From Promethearchaeota archaeon (GTDB taxonomy: Archaea > Asgardarchaeota > Lokiarchaeia > Sigyniarchaeales > Promethearchaeaceae): a stretch of DNA of 64,000 bases. The stretch spans positions 1 to 64,000 of the forward strand of contig JAFGBS010000019.1 of assembly GCA_016933055.1 (NCBI GenBank), read 5' to 3'. This document shows positions 19,362 to 28,615 of the stretch, in pieces; position 1 is the stretch's first letter; every line of letters begins with the position of its first letter. A model generated the notes under the pieces. The model saw only the letters and a list, made by a program, of their open reading frames with translations, did no database searches and was not told the origin of the DNA. A program made the translations under genes and the position numbers.

Positions 19362-20906
19362 TTGTATTCCTTCCCTCCTGCAGTTGAAAATCTTGACACA
19401 CATCTATCAATCCAAAGCTCTCTATTTAAGCAATGGCAATTAGAAAAAGACCAATTTTTCAAAAAGACATTTAATGGACCCGAAATACCCCCCATAAAAC
19501 GTTTTGGTGGATTAAGTGACATAATGTTATTCACTGAACGAGATTTTCTTCAGATAGCCGTGAAAAGTATCAGTTTACTCATTGGAGAAAGGGTTCTGGA
19601 TAAAGATCCTTCCCTTTTGAGGATGCAATTTTATGGGATATTACCCTACCCAGATTTTCAAGTTTATTCCTACACCTTCTTCCGGTTTTATTCAGTAATT
19701 GGAGAAAATATCCCGAGAGCATGCACATTTTCCCTCCTTATCGATAAGAATAAAAAGAACTTCATTTATGAACATCACAAATTTCTTCAGCAGTTGATTA
19801 ATGATACAGTAAATTCACTCGTCGTTCATTTGGAACAAGGAGAATGGACATCGGAAAACATCTCTAAAGCAATTGTCGAAAAGCTACATGGTACGATCTT
19901 CCACTTTTTTCGAAGTTTGTCAAATCTTAGTAAGACAGATCAATTTATAGCACCTCTTACATCTTATAGGACTAAAAAAATCGTATTCACAGGGCTGAAA
20001 CACAGTGAAATTAACAGATTTCTAATTTCTCTCAAACAATGCTCTGCTAAAAAACAAAGATCAGATATAGAAACAGAGATCCCTATTACTCGTCTTTTTG
20101 AGACAACAGTTTTACGATGGGACAGTAACGAAGATGGGGAAAGTTACTTGGACAATATTGATCTCCTCTACTATTTCGTGGATGGAACAGATGTATATAA
20201 GATAGAAGAAGATCAAATCTTTTATAGCAAGATTATCGAACACCTCGGCAAGAAGGAAATTAGGATTCCTATTTTAGTAATTATATCCAAAAATGGTGAA
20301 GATATAATAGATTCCCTCGCCTCACACCAAACTATCTTACGGATAAAAGAACAATTTCAAAGCTTCACATCGAAACATGAGTATCAAGTACGATTTTTCG
20401 AGACTGATAAATTCTCCCCATCTGCATGTTTATCAGTTTTTTCGGAAGGATTATCCTTGCTAATGGGCACCCAAAATGACATAACTCCTATTCTAACAAG
20501 ATTTTCTGATAAGTGGAATGTACCTGCATTATTTTTATATAATCAAACCGGCTTAGCCTTCTCTAAATATATCTCAAAGAACTTGAGCATGAACTATCCC
20601 TCTCCCCAAGGCATCGAATTAACTGGCACTAACCTCGTTTCAATCTTTGATATCAGTAAACCATTGGGTCATAAATCCCCTAATTCTGAAATTTCTGTAG
20701 AGATGGGAAAAAATTACAGCGCAATTTTGAAAAAAATCAATTGGTTTATTCCTTTTTATATTCTTGCTTTCACTTCCCGTTCTACATCAGAATTTGATAT
20801 TGCCAATCTTAATGTATTGGGCATGGAACTGATTGATCTATTTGGGAATAAATCAAATATAAGTTTTCCATATAAAGATCATGGTAAAAAAACCGAAGTT
20901 TGGTAA
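19362..20906 (+). CDS. Longin-like protein with a degenerate GTPase domain
   Basis: This appears to combine longin-like and dead GTPase modules. The N-terminal part carries an Asgard longin-type pattern (VVFSNYDEFGYQ, FLQIAVKSISLLIGE, FYGILPYPD). At about residues 205-375 the order of an Arf/Rag G domain can be followed, but the key motifs are lost: FTGLKHSEIN in place of GxxxxGKS/T, RWDSNEDGES for WDxxG, YYFVDGTD for the VVDxTD strand and VIISKNGED for NKxD. A final region (ALFLYNQTGLAFSKY) looks like another longin-type start. The TTG at 19362 is only the first standard codon; recognisable coding sequence continues upstream to about 19257 with no ATG, GTG or TTG in frame. The 3' end overlaps KDG kinase by 26 bp. 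Confidence 0.7.
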   Translation: MYSFPPAVENLDTHLSIQSSLFKQWQLEKDQFFKKTFNGPEIPPIKRFGGLSDIMLFTERDFLQIAVKSISLLIGERVLDKDPSLLRMQFYGILPYPDFQVYSYTFFRFYSVIGENIPRACTFSLLIDKNKKNFIYEHHKFLQQLINDTVNSLVVHLEQGEWTSENISKAIVEKLHGTIFHFFRSLSNLSKTDQFIAPLTSYRTKKIVFTGLKHSEINRFLISLKQCSAKKQRSDIETEIPITRLFETTVLRWDSNEDGESYLDNIDLLYYFVDGTDVYKIEEDQIFYSKIIEHLGKKEIRIPILVIISKNGEDIIDSLASHQTILRIKEQFQSFTSKHEYQVRFFETDKFSPSACLSVFSEGLSLLMGTQNDITPILTRFSDKWNVPALFLYNQTGLAFSKYISKNLSMNYPSPQGIELTGTNLVSIFDISKPLGHKSPNSEISVEMGKNYSAILKKINWFIPFYILAFTSRSTSEFDIANLNVLGMELIDLFGNKSNISFPYKDHGKKTEVW

Positions 20907-21930
20907 CTATGTGGTTGCATTAGGGGAATTGATGTTACGTCTAAAATCACCCTTAACCCAGCGCTTTTTACAAAATTCCCTCTTTGAAGCAACATTTGGC
21001 GGTGCTGAAGCGAATTTTCTTGCTTCACTTTCAAATTATAATGTTCCAACCCGTTATATTACGTGTTTACCAGATAACGATATCGCTAAGAATGCATTGA
21101 GATTTTTGCACTCTCTGAATATTGATACGTCTTGCATTTCCTTTTCAGAAGGAAGAATGGGTCTTTATTATTTAGAACAAGGATCAGGTCCCCGACCTTC
21201 ACAGGTCATTTATGATCGAGCCTATTCGAGCATTTCTCAGTCAAAAATTAACCAATTTCAATGGGATGCTGTATTTGCTGATTCATCGTGGTTCCATACT
21301 ACCGGAATTACCGCTGCGTTGTCACAAAATACGGCCGATCTATGTGAATATGCCATGAAAGAAGCAACGAAAAGAAATATGAAAATCTCCTGTGATTTAA
21401 ACTATCGGAAAAATTTATGGAACTATGGCAAAACTCCAAAGCAAATTATGAAAAAATTACTCTCTTACGTGAATGTTGTAATTGCGAATGAAGAAGATAT
21501 ACAAAATACATTAGAACTGGATAGGTATGATGAATCAGAGAAAATTAGTGCACATAAATACCAACGACTAGCTGAAAATGTTGTGGATGAATTTCCGAAC
21601 ATTGAAGTAGTCGCGATTACCCTACGAGAAAGTTTCTCGGCAGATTATAATGAATGGGCAGCACTTTGTTATGTTTCAGATCATAAGAAAGTGTATATAT
21701 CACAAAAATACCAATTAAAGAACATTATAGACCGAGTAGGTGCTGGAGATGCGTTCGGTGCTGGTTTTATCTATGGATTGCTGATGGAAAAGACGTATCA
21801 AGAAGCATTAGAGTTTGGAGTTGCTGCAAGCGCATTGAAACATACTATTCCAGGGGATATTAACCGTGTAACAGCACAAGAGGTAGAAAATCTCATTGGT
21901 GGCACAGGATCTGGAAGAGTGGTAAGATAA
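20881..21930 (+). CDS. kdgK: PfkB-family sugar kinase, probably 2-keto-3-deoxygluconate kinase
   Basis: A ribokinase-fold kinase most like 2-keto-3-deoxygluconate (KDG) kinase, which phosphorylates KDG to KDPG in Entner-Doudoroff or uronate breakdown. Visible features are the N-terminal ALGELMLRL, the substrate-site ATFGGAEANFLASL (GGAxxN), the SSWFHTTGITAALS segment typical of KdgK, and the catalytic DRVGAGDAFGAGF (Asp general base, about residue 283). Length (349) is normal. It overlaps the preceding gene by 26 bp and is followed after 1 bp by an SDR gene, so this is a tight operon of carbohydrate-acid enzymes. Other PfkB substrates are possible. Confidence 0.85.
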   Translation: MVKKPKFGNYVVALGELMLRLKSPLTQRFLQNSLFEATFGGAEANFLASLSNYNVPTRYITCLPDNDIAKNALRFLHSLNIDTSCISFSEGRMGLYYLEQGSGPRPSQVIYDRAYSSISQSKINQFQWDAVFADSSWFHTTGITAALSQNTADLCEYAMKEATKRNMKISCDLNYRKNLWNYGKTPKQIMKKLLSYVNVVIANEEDIQNTLELDRYDESEKISAHKYQRLAENVVDEFPNIEVVAITLRESFSADYNEWAALCYVSDHKKVYISQKYQLKNIIDRVGAGDAFGAGFIYGLLMEKTYQEALEFGVAASALKHTIPGDINRVTAQEVENLIGGTGSGRVVR

Positions 21931-21931
21931 A

Positions 21932-22711
21932 ATGGGGAAAACAAAAAAAATAGCTTTAATTACCGGTTCCATTCGAGGAATTGGAAAAGCAATAGCAAAA
22001 GAGATGCACTCCCTTGGCTATTCTCTCATAATCAATGGGGTTTCCCAACATTCTTTACCCGAATCATATTTAGATGAGTTTTCGGGATCAAAAGAAACTA
22101 TCCACTATATTCAAGCAGATATATCCATTGTCGAGGATAGACAAAAATTAGTGGAAAAAATCATCCAGCTTAACCGAATTGACTTATTAGTAAATAATGC
22201 TGGTGTTGCTCCTAAGGAACGTAATGATATATTAGTAGCTACGGAAACCAGTTTTGACCGAGTTATGAACACAAACTTGAAAGGTCCATATTTTTTAACC
22301 CAACAAGTAGCCCAACTCATGATTCAGTTCAAAAACAATCACTTAATTGACTATAATCCAAAAATAATCAATATTGGTTCAAATTCTGCCTACACATCCT
22401 CACCCAATCGAGGAGAATACTGTCTATCCAAGGCAGGAATGGCAATGATGACTAAATTATACGCCGATAGACTTTCAGAATTTAACATTCCTGTTTTTGA
22501 AGTTCGTCCGGGTATTATAAAGACTGACATGACAAAATCTGTCGAAAAGAAATATGATACTCTATTTAAAGAGGGAATAACTCCTTTTTCGAGGTGGGGT
22601 ACACCCATAGATGTAGCAAAATGTGTCAGTGCAATCGTTCAAGGGTACTTTCCCTATAGTACAGGTCAAGTCTTTAATGTAGATGGAGGGTTCCACCTAA
22701 AGCGATTGTAG
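21932..22711 (+). CDS. Short-chain dehydrogenase/reductase (SDR)
   Basis: A classical SDR of 259 residues: the NAD(P) loop TGSIRGIG (11-18), DI after the third strand, NNAG (about 88-91), Ser in GSNSAYTSS, the catalytic YCLSK (Y..K), the PG motif (VRPGIIKTDM) and a C-terminal GQVFNVDGGFH. It lies between KDG kinase and a flavoprotein in a close-packed operon, so it probably oxidises or reduces a sugar acid or aldonate. FabG-like reductases share these motifs, so the substrate is inference from context. Confidence 0.9.
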   Translation: MGKTKKIALITGSIRGIGKAIAKEMHSLGYSLIINGVSQHSLPESYLDEFSGSKETIHYIQADISIVEDRQKLVEKIIQLNRIDLLVNNAGVAPKERNDILVATETSFDRVMNTNLKGPYFLTQQVAQLMIQFKNNHLIDYNPKIINIGSNSAYTSSPNRGEYCLSKAGMAMMTKLYADRLSEFNIPVFEVRPGIIKTDMTKSVEKKYDTLFKEGITPFSRWGTPIDVAKCVSAIVQGYFPYSTGQVFNVDGGFHLKRL

Positions 22712-22720
22712 GGATTAAAA

Positions 22721-24721
22721 ATGATCTTGGATGGACATACTCTTTATCGCATTAATACTTTAGTTATAGGTTCAGGCACAGCAGGTATGAATGTAGCTAT
22801 ACATTTTGTAGAAGAAGGTGGATCTTCTGATGATATCCTAATCGCTACTGAACTGCTTGGGGGTGGAACCTCATTTAATGCAGGATCAGATAAGCAAACC
22901 TATTACAAACTTTCTTTGGCAGGCAATCAGTCTGATAATATTTACAAAATGGCAGAAACTTATTGGAATGGCGGTTCCATGCATGGAGATATTGCCTTAA
23001 TTGAATCTGCAAATTCAGTACGGGAATTCATGCATCTTGTCTCATTGGGGGTACCGTTTCCTACTAACAAGTATGGTGAGTATGTTGGATACAAAACCGA
23101 TAACGATCCATTACAAAGAGCGACATCGGCAGGACCCCTAACTTCAAAATTAATGGCCGAAGCATTACTAAAAAGAGTAACACAATTAGGAATTCAAATT
23201 TGCAATGAAGTATATTGCTGTAAGATTTTTGATTTAGGTTTGCAAAAACTCGTTATTGGCTTTCAAATTGATGATCTTTTTCAAGATATCTCTAAAAACT
23301 TTATGAAAATCGTTAATCGGAACTTAGTTCTATTTATTGTGGATAACCTTATAGTTGCTACGGGAGGTACTAGTTGTATCTATAGACATTCGGTTTATCC
23401 AAAGAGTCAGTGGGGGAGTTTAGGTGTATTGATCGATTACGGTTGTGAAACTCAAAATCTCACTGAATCTCAGTTCGGGATCGCTTCTACAAAAGTTCGT
23501 TGGAACCTTAGTGGTACCTATCAACAAGTTCTTCCAACTTATCGCTCATATGGGGAGAAGGAAACGATTAGGGATGCTGTAGAATTCCTAAATCCATGTT
23601 TTCAAACTAAATCCCATCTTCTTAATGCTATTTTTCTGAAAGGTTATCAATGGCCGTTTAATGTGGAACGGATAAGTGACTATGGTTCCTCTCTAATTGA
23701 TCTCTTAATTTTTAAAGAAATTACACAGAAAGGACGAAAAGTAGTATTAGATTATACTACGAATCCGTGCAATCTATCCATTAACCAAATTTTGGAATTA
23801 CTTGACGAGGAATACGCGAATTATCTACTGAAATCGAAGATTACTGCAGATCCTTTATATTCTACTCCCATTAGTAGACTTCGGAAAATTAATCCTAAGG
23901 CTTATGATTTATACTTGTCTCGGGGGATCGATCTGGAGCGGGAACAATTGGATATCTCAGTCTGTGCCCAACACAGCAATGGAGGAATCTCGGGTGATAT
24001 TTGGTGGGAATCTTCCAGACCAAGAGTTTTTGTAATTGGAGAAGCAAATGGAAGCCATGGAATTCATCGGCCAGGCGGTGCTGCACTTAATTCTGGTCAA
24101 GTAGGAGGTTTAAGGGCAGCTTTGAAAATTCTGCATGAGTATTATCCCCAACAAAAACAGGAAAAATTTGAATTGGACTCTCAGCATATCTTGGAATTGG
24201 TTAATGGGTACTGTAATTTGATAGCTGAAATAATTCACCATAAATCCAACAAGATTTACCCTTCTCATGTACTTGAAATCATACAGAACCGTATGGCGAA
24301 ATATGGATTTATACTTCGAACAGATTCGAATTTGAAAACGGAAGTTGGAAAAATAGATCATGAAATTCGCACCTATTTTTCAAGGTTATCACTTCAGAAT
24401 CCAACGTGGGGAGAATTTATATATTCTATACGAGTGTATGATGCGTTAATCACCCATGCTGCATATTTACATAGTATTCTTACCTACATTGCTGAAAAAG
24501 GGGGAAGCAGAGGTAGCTATATTATTGACCAATCAGGAAACCGCATTCCACATAATCCAACGCTTGATGAATACATTGTGAAAATCCGGTGGAATTTGGA
24601 AGAAAATTCTAGAAATTTTTCTTCGTTTTTAGAAAAGCGAAAAAATATTCCTCAAGATGAAGATTGGTTTGAAACTGCTTGGCACGTATTTGATTCCGGC
24701 GCAGTATTTAAAGAAGAATGA
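22721..24721 (+). CDS. FAD-dependent oxidoreductase, fumarate-reductase flavoprotein-like
   Basis: A 666-residue flavoprotein of the succinate dehydrogenase/fumarate reductase-A superfamily. The dinucleotide-binding start is VIGSGTAGMNVAIHFVEEG (about 16-34), followed by GGGTSFNAGS (flavin loop), NLIVATGG (strand closing the Rossmann fold, about 209) and a C-terminal FVIGEANGSHG...RPGGAALNSGQVGG segment binding the flavin. No iron-sulfur partner or membrane anchor gene is adjacent. It follows the SDR after 9 bp. The operon suggests oxidation or reduction of a sugar-acid intermediate; the substrate is unknown. Confidence 0.83.
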   Translation: MILDGHTLYRINTLVIGSGTAGMNVAIHFVEEGGSSDDILIATELLGGGTSFNAGSDKQTYYKLSLAGNQSDNIYKMAETYWNGGSMHGDIALIESANSVREFMHLVSLGVPFPTNKYGEYVGYKTDNDPLQRATSAGPLTSKLMAEALLKRVTQLGIQICNEVYCCKIFDLGLQKLVIGFQIDDLFQDISKNFMKIVNRNLVLFIVDNLIVATGGTSCIYRHSVYPKSQWGSLGVLIDYGCETQNLTESQFGIASTKVRWNLSGTYQQVLPTYRSYGEKETIRDAVEFLNPCFQTKSHLLNAIFLKGYQWPFNVERISDYGSSLIDLLIFKEITQKGRKVVLDYTTNPCNLSINQILELLDEEYANYLLKSKITADPLYSTPISRLRKINPKAYDLYLSRGIDLEREQLDISVCAQHSNGGISGDIWWESSRPRVFVIGEANGSHGIHRPGGAALNSGQVGGLRAALKILHEYYPQQKQEKFELDSQHILELVNGYCNLIAEIIHHKSNKIYPSHVLEIIQNRMAKYGFILRTDSNLKTEVGKIDHEIRTYFSRLSLQNPTWGEFIYSIRVYDALITHAAYLHSILTYIAEKGGSRGSYIIDQSGNRIPHNPTLDEYIVKIRWNLEENSRNFSSFLEKRKNIPQDEDWFETAWHVFDSGAVFKEE

Positions 24722-24779
24722 TATATTGAATATACAAAACCACATAGGAGAAAAACTCTAATATATACGTAAGTGAAGG

Positions 24780-25364
24780 GTGATGATGAAGAGCGATCCA
24801 AATATGCTTAAACTTTGCGTTATGGGAGAAGGAGGGGTAGGAAAAACCACTCTGGCGAACCGTATATTAACGGGAGTATTCAATCCGGCGACAAAGATGA
24901 CCATAGGCATAGATTTCCACTTATTTCAAATGCAAATCTTGGATCCACGTACCTCTGATGAAAATTTGCTCCCAATTTCTCTCGCGATTTGGGATTTTGG
25001 TGGCGAGGATAGATTTCGATTCATGTTACCTCGATTTGTGAAGGGAGCGAACGGGGGTCTTTTACTATTTGACCTGACCAGATATAGTACAACAAAATAT
25101 TTGAAGGAATGGTTGAACATTTGGAATGAAAATGCAGAACCCCATACTCCATTGTTTTTAGTTGCTTCCAAACATGACAAAATTAATCCCACGTCTCAAA
25201 ATATGATAGAAGTACAGATAAACGAATTGAAGAAATCTCTAAACATCCAAAAACATTTTCTAATCAGTTCTAAAAGTGGATTTATGGTGGATACTTTAAT
25301 TGATTCAATTGCGAAAGATATGTGGCTATTCAAAAATAATATCAAAATATCGCTAACAGAATAA
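24780..25364 (+). CDS. Ras/Rab-like small GTPase with Glu at the switch II Gln position
   Basis: A small GTPase of up to 194 residues. The P-loop is GEGGVGKT, switch I has MTIGID, and switch II reads WDFGGEDRFRF, with Glu where the catalytic Gln normally sits. The G4 motif is SKHD in place of NKxD, and G5 is SSKSG. So the G domain is intact but the hydrolysis and guanine-specificity motifs are modified, which may slow hydrolysis. Three start codons in a row (GTG, ATG, ATG) follow GAAGGG. It lies just upstream of the E1-like gene on the same strand, and the spacing suggests co-transcription. There is no lipid-modification cysteine at the C-terminus. Confidence 0.9.
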   Translation: MMMKSDPNMLKLCVMGEGGVGKTTLANRILTGVFNPATKMTIGIDFHLFQMQILDPRTSDENLLPISLAIWDFGGEDRFRFMLPRFVKGANGGLLLFDLTRYSTTKYLKEWLNIWNENAEPHTPLFLVASKHDKINPTSQNMIEVQINELKKSLNIQKHFLISSKSGFMVDTLIDSIAKDMWLFKNNIKISLTE

Positions 25365-25410
25365 ATTTATCTTGTTTTTACGCTTAGTACAAATTACAAG
25401 CAAGTTGCAG

Positions 25411-27009
25411 ATGGTTTCAATGGGAAAAGAATTAACACAAGAAGAGAAAGAAATTACCAAGCGTCAAAAATTAATCGAGGGCTGGGATCAACTCGCATTA
25501 AAAAATAGCACTGTATTTATTGCAGGTGTTGGAGCACTTGGATGTGAAATTGCAAAAGACTTAGCCCTTTGTGGTGTTGGAAAACTGATTTTATGCGATT
25601 TGGATACAATTGAAACCTCAAATCTATCTAGACAAATGTTGTTTTATAAAGGAGATGAGGGTCGACCTAAGGCAGAAGTTGCAGCTGAAAGAGTAAAAAG
25701 AATGAACCCTTTTATAGAAATTCAATATTATTTTAAACCAATCCAAGAACTTCCCATGGAATTGTATAAATCTTGTGACCTCATCATAGCAGCCTTAGAT
25801 AACTTTAAAGCTCGTATTGATCTTAACAAAATCTGTTTGGATCTGAAGATACCAATGATCGATGGTGGTACACTTGGAATGGAAGGTCATGTTCAAGTAA
25901 TCATTCCCGAAGGAACTGTGGACAGTTCTGGAAATCTTCTGGAATATGGGAATCAATCCCGAATGATTGACACTCTCACTCAAAATAAATTATGGGAACT
26001 GGAAGAGTCGAAATATCCGGGCTATTTCGCTGCGATGCGACAAATAGAAGAATTGGAAGAAAAAATAGAACGATTAACTAGTGTGTTTATAGAACCTGTA
26101 GTAGAAAAAATTCGTACACAGACTGCCAAGGAACTTCAGTCCCATTCTAACAATAATTATACTCCTTGTTATCGGTGTGCTGTCCCGGTACCCCCTCCAA
26201 TGGGCAAAATGGCTGCTGCTTGCACCCTTAAAGGTATACCACGGAATAGAATACAATGTGCATTACGAGCTGAAGTGTTATATCATAATCGAGAAGATAA
26301 AGATGTTGATTTCTCGAAAATGGAAGAAGTACAAAAACTGACCCAAATCGCTCAGAAGGAATTGGACTCACTTCGAACCCGTGTATTAAGTGAAGGAATT
26401 AGTCCTGAAGAACAATCTCTCATTAGTACAGAGGAAATGGAAGAACGGAAAAAAAATATTAAAATTACCTTTGGACCAGATTTCTCTCCGGAAGATATGG
26501 AAAATATTCTACAAAATAAAATGCCTGCGATTCAAACAGTAAGCTCTGTGATTGCATCAATTGAATCTCAAGAGGCTCTAAAAATTTTATTTCGGATGAA
26601 AGGCATTGATGTGGGGGAGATTATGGATCCTCCCTATGTGAATTACAATGGGGTTTTTGGTCAATTTGATGCCATTCCCTTATCCCGCCGCGATGATTGT
26701 GTAGCATGCGGAAAAATCGTAGGTGTGGAAAATTTAAGCCTCTTAGTACCTAAAGATGCTACATTTGACACTTTATTTGAATTGATCAAATCTCAGAAAT
26801 ATAACATGAATCCGGATAAATGGTCCATAAGCAACCCAATTACGAAAGCCTATGTTTATCTACCGGGAAATCCCAAATCACCCGGGTTAAAGGATGAAGT
26901 CGCACAAAGTGGCATTGAATCCGGAACTTTTTATACATTTTCCACAGCACCTGCTAATGCAATCGATGGAATCCATACATTCAACATACGAATTGAATTT
27001 GCTGAATAA
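25411..27009 (+). CDS. Eukaryote-type E1 ubiquitin-activating enzyme-like protein
   Basis: An E1-like enzyme that would adenylate a ubiquitin-like protein's C-terminus and form a thioester. Numbered from the ATG at 25411 (532 residues): GVGALG (39-44) ATP loop, LCDLDTIETSNLSRQ (61-75), PKAEVA (86-91), AALDN (127-131), then zinc CxxC pairs C253/C256 and C430/C433. A candidate catalytic Cys, C271, lies in AACTLKGIPRNRIQCAL, spaced after the first CxxC as in UBA3. The last ~95 residues read as a C-terminal ubiquitin-fold domain, which in UBA3 recruits E2. A TTG at 25372 is an alternative start. The HAD gene follows after 2 bp. No ubiquitin, E2 or RING gene is visible in the window. Confidence 0.87.
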   Translation: MVSMGKELTQEEKEITKRQKLIEGWDQLALKNSTVFIAGVGALGCEIAKDLALCGVGKLILCDLDTIETSNLSRQMLFYKGDEGRPKAEVAAERVKRMNPFIEIQYYFKPIQELPMELYKSCDLIIAALDNFKARIDLNKICLDLKIPMIDGGTLGMEGHVQVIIPEGTVDSSGNLLEYGNQSRMIDTLTQNKLWELEESKYPGYFAAMRQIEELEEKIERLTSVFIEPVVEKIRTQTAKELQSHSNNNYTPCYRCAVPVPPPMGKMAAACTLKGIPRNRIQCALRAEVLYHNREDKDVDFSKMEEVQKLTQIAQKELDSLRTRVLSEGISPEEQSLISTEEMEERKKNIKITFGPDFSPEDMENILQNKMPAIQTVSSVIASIESQEALKILFRMKGIDVGEIMDPPYVNYNGVFGQFDAIPLSRRDDCVACGKIVGVENLSLLVPKDATFDTLFELIKSQKYNMNPDKWSISNPITKAYVYLPGNPKSPGLKDEVAQSGIESGTFYTFSTAPANAIDGIHTFNIRIEFAE

Positions 27010-27011
27010 CG

Positions 27012-27620
27012 ATGGTAAATTTTGAGGATATTGTAGACAAGTTGCGTTGTAAGCGTCTGTTCATTTTTGATTTCGATGAAACCTTAATTAATTTGAATGT
27101 TGATTGGGAGCAATTAAAGAAAGAACTCTCAAAATTGGTTAAGGAAAGATTTGGAATTACTATGAATTTTACTCCCATTATGGAAAAATTAGAGTACTTG
27201 AAAAATCAGATCACCGAGGAGGAGTATTCCTCCATTATGAATCAACTCAAACAAGGAGAGATAAATGCATTACAAACAAAATCCACTATCCAACCGGTAG
27301 GTCTTGAATTACTAAAAGAAATTCATTCAAATTTGATCCAAAAGTCACAAGAATCCAGATATATTACAATCCTTTCGAATAATTATACAGATACTATTCG
27401 GATGGGTGCTAAAAAATATGGGATTGATAGATTTATAGCATCGTATGTAGGGCGTGATATGGTAACGAAAATAAAACCTGAGATCGAAGGAATAGAAAAA
27501 ATACATAAGCAATTCCCAGATGTAAAGAAATCAGAAATTGTGTATTTTGGGGATAGTGAAAAATATGATAAAATGGTTGCACTGGCATATGGCGTAGACT
27601 TTTTTTTAATTAAAAGTTGA
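27012..27620 (+). CDS. HAD-superfamily hydrolase
   Basis: A haloacid-dehalogenase-type phosphatase of 202 residues. Motif I is FDFDETL (nucleophile and acid Asp residues, about 18-24), motif II is ILSNNYTDT (Ser/Asn after the third strand), motif III is the Lys in TKIKPEIEG, and motif IV is VYFGDSEKYD (Mg-binding Asp). A small helical cap lies between motifs I and II. It begins 2 bp after the E1-like gene, so the two are almost certainly one transcript. The substrate is unknown. Confidence 0.87.
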   Translation: MVNFEDIVDKLRCKRLFIFDFDETLINLNVDWEQLKKELSKLVKERFGITMNFTPIMEKLEYLKNQITEEEYSSIMNQLKQGEINALQTKSTIQPVGLELLKEIHSNLIQKSQESRYITILSNNYTDTIRMGAKKYGIDRFIASYVGRDMVTKIKPEIEGIEKIHKQFPDVKKSEIVYFGDSEKYDKMVALAYGVDFFLIKS

Positions 27621-27691
27621 TGGAAAATCCATTTTTTTATAAGTCCCAATAAATAAATTTCAGTAACTACTAAAGTACAACGATAAATCGC

Positions 27692-28366
27692 ATGACAGAT
27701 AAGAACGAAAAAAAGAAAAAGAAGAAGAGAAGATCGCGAAAATCAGACAATCCCGATGAATTTGATGAGAAAGATGTGATCGATGACGATGACGATGACG
27801 ATCCGATGAAATATTTCCAAAAAATGATGGATAGCTTGGGCAAGAGAATGGGTGTTGATTTTTCAAAAGTAGTACGGGATTTAATGAAACAATTCTACCC
27901 CGATATGGAAGATATGGATGAGGAAGAATTACAAAAGTTTATGAAAGAAAACCTTGCTCGAATGGGAGCTAAACCTGTGGTATTTGGATTTAATATGACT
28001 CCTGGTAAGGATGGATTTCCAAAATTTGAGCGTTTTGGAAATGTAGAACCCAAACCTTACGGTGAAACGGTTGTCAAGGACGAAAGAGAACCCTTAGTAG
28101 ATATTATGGAAGAGGAAAATGAAGTTATTGTAGTAGCAGAGATTCCTGGATGTGCTAAGGAAAATATTGAATTAAAGGCTACGGATTCGTCATTAACTAT
28201 TATTGCATGTGATGAAGAAGATGTGAGAAAATATAATACTACAGTAGATCTCCCCTCTAGCATCAATCCCGATCATGCTCGCGCGCGATATCGAAATGGA
28301 ATTTTAGAAGTTAAATTAGAGAAAGTTCAAGGGAAACATAAAGGGAAAAAAATCTCTGTGGATTGA
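27692..28366 (+). CDS. Hsp20/alpha-crystallin family small heat-shock protein
   Basis: The C-terminal ~90 residues are an alpha-crystallin domain: PLVDIMEEENEVIVVAEIPG, ENIELKATDSSLTI, then YNTTVDLPSSINPD and YRNGILEVKLEK, the classical 'A.Y.NGvLev.l' end. These are ATP-independent holdase chaperones. The N-terminal ~130 residues are unusual: a basic run (KKKKKKRRSRK) followed by an acidic one (DDDDDDDP) encoded by a CGATGA hexamer repeat (27781-27802), then a Met-rich helical stretch. The charged N-terminus may steer partner binding. It is the last gene of the co-directional run starting at KDG kinase. Confidence 0.9.
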   Translation: MTDKNEKKKKKKRRSRKSDNPDEFDEKDVIDDDDDDDPMKYFQKMMDSLGKRMGVDFSKVVRDLMKQFYPDMEDMDEEELQKFMKENLARMGAKPVVFGFNMTPGKDGFPKFERFGNVEPKPYGETVVKDEREPLVDIMEEENEVIVVAEIPGCAKENIELKATDSSLTIIACDEEDVRKYNTTVDLPSSINPDHARARYRNGILEVKLEKVQGKHKGKKISVD

Positions 28367-28615
28367 ACAATATTTTATTTTTCTATTTTATTATGAAGAT
28401 TTCTCGGTCAATACTAATCCTATGATATTAAAAATAAGAAGAAAGAAATAACGACAAGAAAATCTACGAAATTTAGATCAATAACATCCCCACATTATAC
28501 TTATACTACCTACTTTTATTTTAGAAAGATCATAGTTGTAGATAATCTTAAAGGTCACAAATTTCTATTATCTTTTTGTAAAGACTGTAAAGAGTGAAAA
28601 TAAGACTGATTTGTC

